DNA of 17,773 nt from Bacteroidales bacterium UBA1800 (GTDB lineage: Bacteria > Bacteroidota > Bacteroidia > Bacteroidales > VadinHA17). The stretch is from the NCBI GenBank assembly GCA_002319915.1, contig DCFQ01000045.1, positions 3,255 to 21,027 of the forward strand, written 5' to 3'. The notes under the pieces are model-generated. The model saw nothing but the letters and a program-made list of their open reading frames with translations, was not told the origin of the DNA and ran no database searches. A program made the translations under genes and the position numbers. Positions 15,716 through 17,773 of this stretch are shown here, piece by piece (the first letter of the stretch is position 1; every line of letters starts with the position of its first letter).

Positions 15716-17773
15716 ATGTATCACGTTGCCGGTACGGGTCTGACTGCCCTGATCCTATATCTGCTCAGTTACCTCCTTTACCGTAATTCATTCTATTCGC
15801 TCCAATTCCACAGAAGGATCTGGAACATGATCCTGGCGTTCTCTTTCCTTGCCACTGCACTGGCCGGGGTGTTCCTCGCCCTGCAGATCACTTACAAGTG
15901 GAACCTGCCTTTTGTGAAAAGCATCCTGACCTTGCACGTGGAATGTGGAATCGGACTGGCATTTACGGGAATAGTGCATTTCTTGTGGCATATCCGCTAT
16001 TTCACGGGACGTTTCAGAAAAGACCCGGGCTCCCTGGACTTGAAAGCCTCCCCGCCGGGAATTAATGGAAGCCTCGCACCAAACCTTTTTGTCGTCGGGT
16101 TCCTCAGTACCTCGGTCCAGCTTCTCCTGCTGAAGGAGATTATAAATATTACCGGGGGGTACGAGCTTATTGCCGGAACGTTCCTTGCATCATGGCTTGC
16201 CGGATCTGCTGCCGGATCAGCGATTGCGTCAAACTCCCCGATGTCAGATATCAGGAAGATAAACCTGTTCTTTTCCCTGGGTCCTGTAATTTCTATCTCA
16301 CTCCTCCTGCTCCTCTCCGGGATATATCTTAAACCGGGAGAAACACCCTCATTCCTTGCCGGCATCATTTATACACTGGTCGTCCTTCTGCCGTTTTGCC
16401 TCATTACGGGGTTTACTTTTGCCAGGCTTGCTTCTCACGCGCAGGTGGCCGGAACCGGCGTCCCGGGCAGATCTTTTTCAGTTGAAACATCAGGAGGGAT
16501 TGCAGCCGGCATCGTCGTCTCAATCTTCGGAGCCGGGAAAATCAACACATGGGAGCTTCTTACCATCCTGATCGTACTCGGAATATCCTACACCCTCCTT
16601 GCATTCTACGCAAGCGACAGGAAGACGGGCATTATCCTCAGAGTCGCGGCTCTTGCTGCGGTTGTCCTGGTTATCCTGTTCCCTCCCGATATTGCTGTAC
16701 GTCAATTGTTGCTTAAGGGCATCAGGGTCACCGCTTCGACCGACACTCCCTACGGGAATATCACCCGAGGAAAATACGGAAATGAAGAAAGCACCTATTA
16801 TAACCAGAGGCTGATCTCATATGGCAATGATGTCTCTGAAAGGGAAGAGGATATCCATTATGCAATGCTTCAGCCGGACAATCCCGCCACCGTACTGATC
16901 GTGTCAGGTGACGCCGCATCGAGAGTAAAGGAGATAGCAAAATATCCTGTGAGAAAGATTGTCTATGTTGAACGCGACCCCGGCCTGATTGGCCCGGCGA
17001 AAATTGCCGGCCTGCCCCCCGGCATTGACTTCAGGACAGAAAATGATGATGCCTTCACCTTTATCCGCGGCACCAACGAGAAGTTCGACGCAGTAATTGA
17101 TCTCCTTCCTCCCCCATCTTCACTGCTGATAAACAGGTATTTGACATATGAGTTCTTTTCCGCCGTTAAAAGCAGGATGAATGCGGATGGGGTTTTCTCA
17201 TGCTCCCCGGGCATTAACCCGGATTATTTCAACAGGGAAGGCATTAAATACTATTCGTCGGTTTATAATACCCTTAAAGCCGTCTTCAGGAATGTAATTC
17301 CGGTCAGCGGTACGAAGCTTTACTACATCGCTTCCGACAAGGAGCTATCGCCGGAGATCTGCAGGCTCGTGCGGCTGAGGAATATCGCAAATTCCTATGT
17401 CGGTCCCGATTACCTTTCCGACGATCTCATCACGGCCAAAACTGCTGAAGTTACCGCACAACTTGACGGTAACGCCCGAATCAACCATACCCTGCTGCCG
17501 GTCGCATGCTTCTACTACCAGTCGTTTGAAATGACCAAGGACATCCCGGAGAAAATGCCCGCAGTTGCCCTGCTTGCGATCCTTTTTGTCTTACCCGGAT
17601 TAGGCGTAAGAAGGAGAAACCTGACGATGTACTTTTGTGCGCTTTCCCTGGCAGGATTCGAGATCATCCTGCTGCTGATGCTCCAGACCGCTGCAGGAAA
17701 TATGTTCGAAGTCACAGGGCTGATAATTTCCGGGATCATGGCGGGACTGGCGATCGGTTCATGGATCAGGCTG
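15716..17773 (+). CDS. multi-pass membrane protein with degenerate spermidine-synthase-like domain (3' partial)
   Basis: The frame is open for 686 codons from the ATG at 15716 to the window end, so the C-terminus is missing. Residues 1-100 hold three predicted helices (about 6-22, 35-58, 70-93) with His3, His32, His74, His88 and His92 at their ends. Further hydrophobic segments lie at about 122-140, 150-170, 184-204, 213-237, 258-273, 279-297 and 306-323. A soluble domain (about 335-600) resembles spermidine synthases: TPYGNIT (344-350), EEDIHYAMLQP (377-387), TVLIVSGDAA (392-401), VYVERD (416-421), NDDAFTFI (443-450) and FDAVIDLLPPP (457-467). The usual GGGDG loop is SGDAA and the DLPDP-type motif is DLLPP, so canonical aminopropyl transfer is doubtful. 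More helices start at about 616. It resembles fused MFS/spermidine synthase proteins. The two-base gap to the Memo/AMMECR1 gene implies translational coupling. Confidence 0.8.
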   Translation, partial: MYHVAGTGLTALILYLLSYLLYRNSFYSLQFHRRIWNMILAFSFLATALAGVFLALQITYKWNLPFVKSILTLHVECGIGLAFTGIVHFLWHIRYFTGRFRKDPGSLDLKASPPGINGSLAPNLFVVGFLSTSVQLLLLKEIINITGGYELIAGTFLASWLAGSAAGSAIASNSPMSDIRKINLFFSLGPVISISLLLLLSGIYLKPGETPSFLAGIIYTLVVLLPFCLITGFTFARLASHAQVAGTGVPGRSFSVETSGGIAAGIVVSIFGAGKINTWELLTILIVLGISYTLLAFYASDRKTGIILRVAALAAVVLVILFPPDIAVRQLLLKGIRVTASTDTPYGNITRGKYGNEESTYYNQRLISYGNDVSEREEDIHYAMLQPDNPATVLIVSGDAASRVKEIAKYPVRKIVYVERDPGLIGPAKIAGLPPGIDFRTENDDAFTFIRGTNEKFDAVIDLLPPPSSLLINRYLTYEFFSAVKSRMNADGVFSCSPGINPDYFNREGIKYYSSVYNTLKAVFRNVIPVSGTKLYYIASDKELSPEICRLVRLRNIANSYVGPDYLSDDLITAKTAEVTAQLDGNARINHTLLPVACFYYQSFEMTKDIPEKMPAVALLAILFVLPGLGVRRRNLTMYFCALSLAGFEIILLLMLQTAAGNMFEVTGLIISGIMAGLAIGSWIRL

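Noticed and set aside
1..17773. Mobile element, phage, CRISPR array, tRNA or defence system
   Set aside because: No transposase, integrase, regularly spaced repeat, cloverleaf or nuclease gene was seen; gene order and composition look like stable chromosome.

Overview
The window reads as chromosomal DNA of a Bacteroidota bacterium, most likely a Bacteroidales-type environmental lineage. The evidence is indirect. Several genes are preceded by boxes matching the TAnnTTTG -7 promoter element of that phylum, Shine-Dalgarno sequences are mostly absent, and the gene content (Bacteroidota-like NuoM, TPR and PD40 proteins, a SiaC-type protein, a fused Memo/AMMECR1 protein) fits. Coding density is high, base composition looks even, and no tRNA, rRNA, CRISPR array, insertion sequence or phage gene was seen.

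Region 1 (1-4852, plus strand) is the 3' end of a respiratory complex I operon: nuoL (5' part cut off by the window edge), nuoM and nuoN, the three antiporter-like proton-pumping subunits, followed by a small conserved-looking gene of unknown function. Region 2 (4853-4998) is a gene-free spacer between convergent genes, holding an inverted repeat and an imperfect 17-bp direct repeat. Region 3 (4999-8048, minus strand) is a probable operon read as TPR-repeat protein, phosphosulfolactate synthase, then aroE. Region 4 (8049-8384) is a divergent intergenic stretch with a strong intrinsic terminator, a second hairpin and two -7 boxes, and may encode a small RNA.

Region 5 (8385-9386, plus strand) is a lipoprotein with PD40 propeller-type repeats, convergent with region 6 (9393-13416, minus strand), a tight housekeeping operon argS-ffh-folD with a good promoter upstream of argS. 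A second divergent spacer (13417-13663) again carries a plus-strand terminator.

Region 7 (13664-17773, plus strand) is the most interesting part. It holds an orphan SiaC/DUF1987 regulatory protein, then a predicted exported protein that fuses the Memo (AmmeMemoRadiSam protein B) and AMMECR1 (protein A) domains. Two bases after its stop begins a long membrane protein, still open at the window end, that combines a histidine-bearing three-helix N-terminal membrane region, further membrane helices and a spermidine-synthase-like domain whose cofactor and catalytic motifs are degenerate. I infer that the last two genes form one transcription unit and a possible membrane/periplasm-associated version of the uncharacterised AmmeMemoRadiSam system. 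The radical SAM partner is not inside the window.
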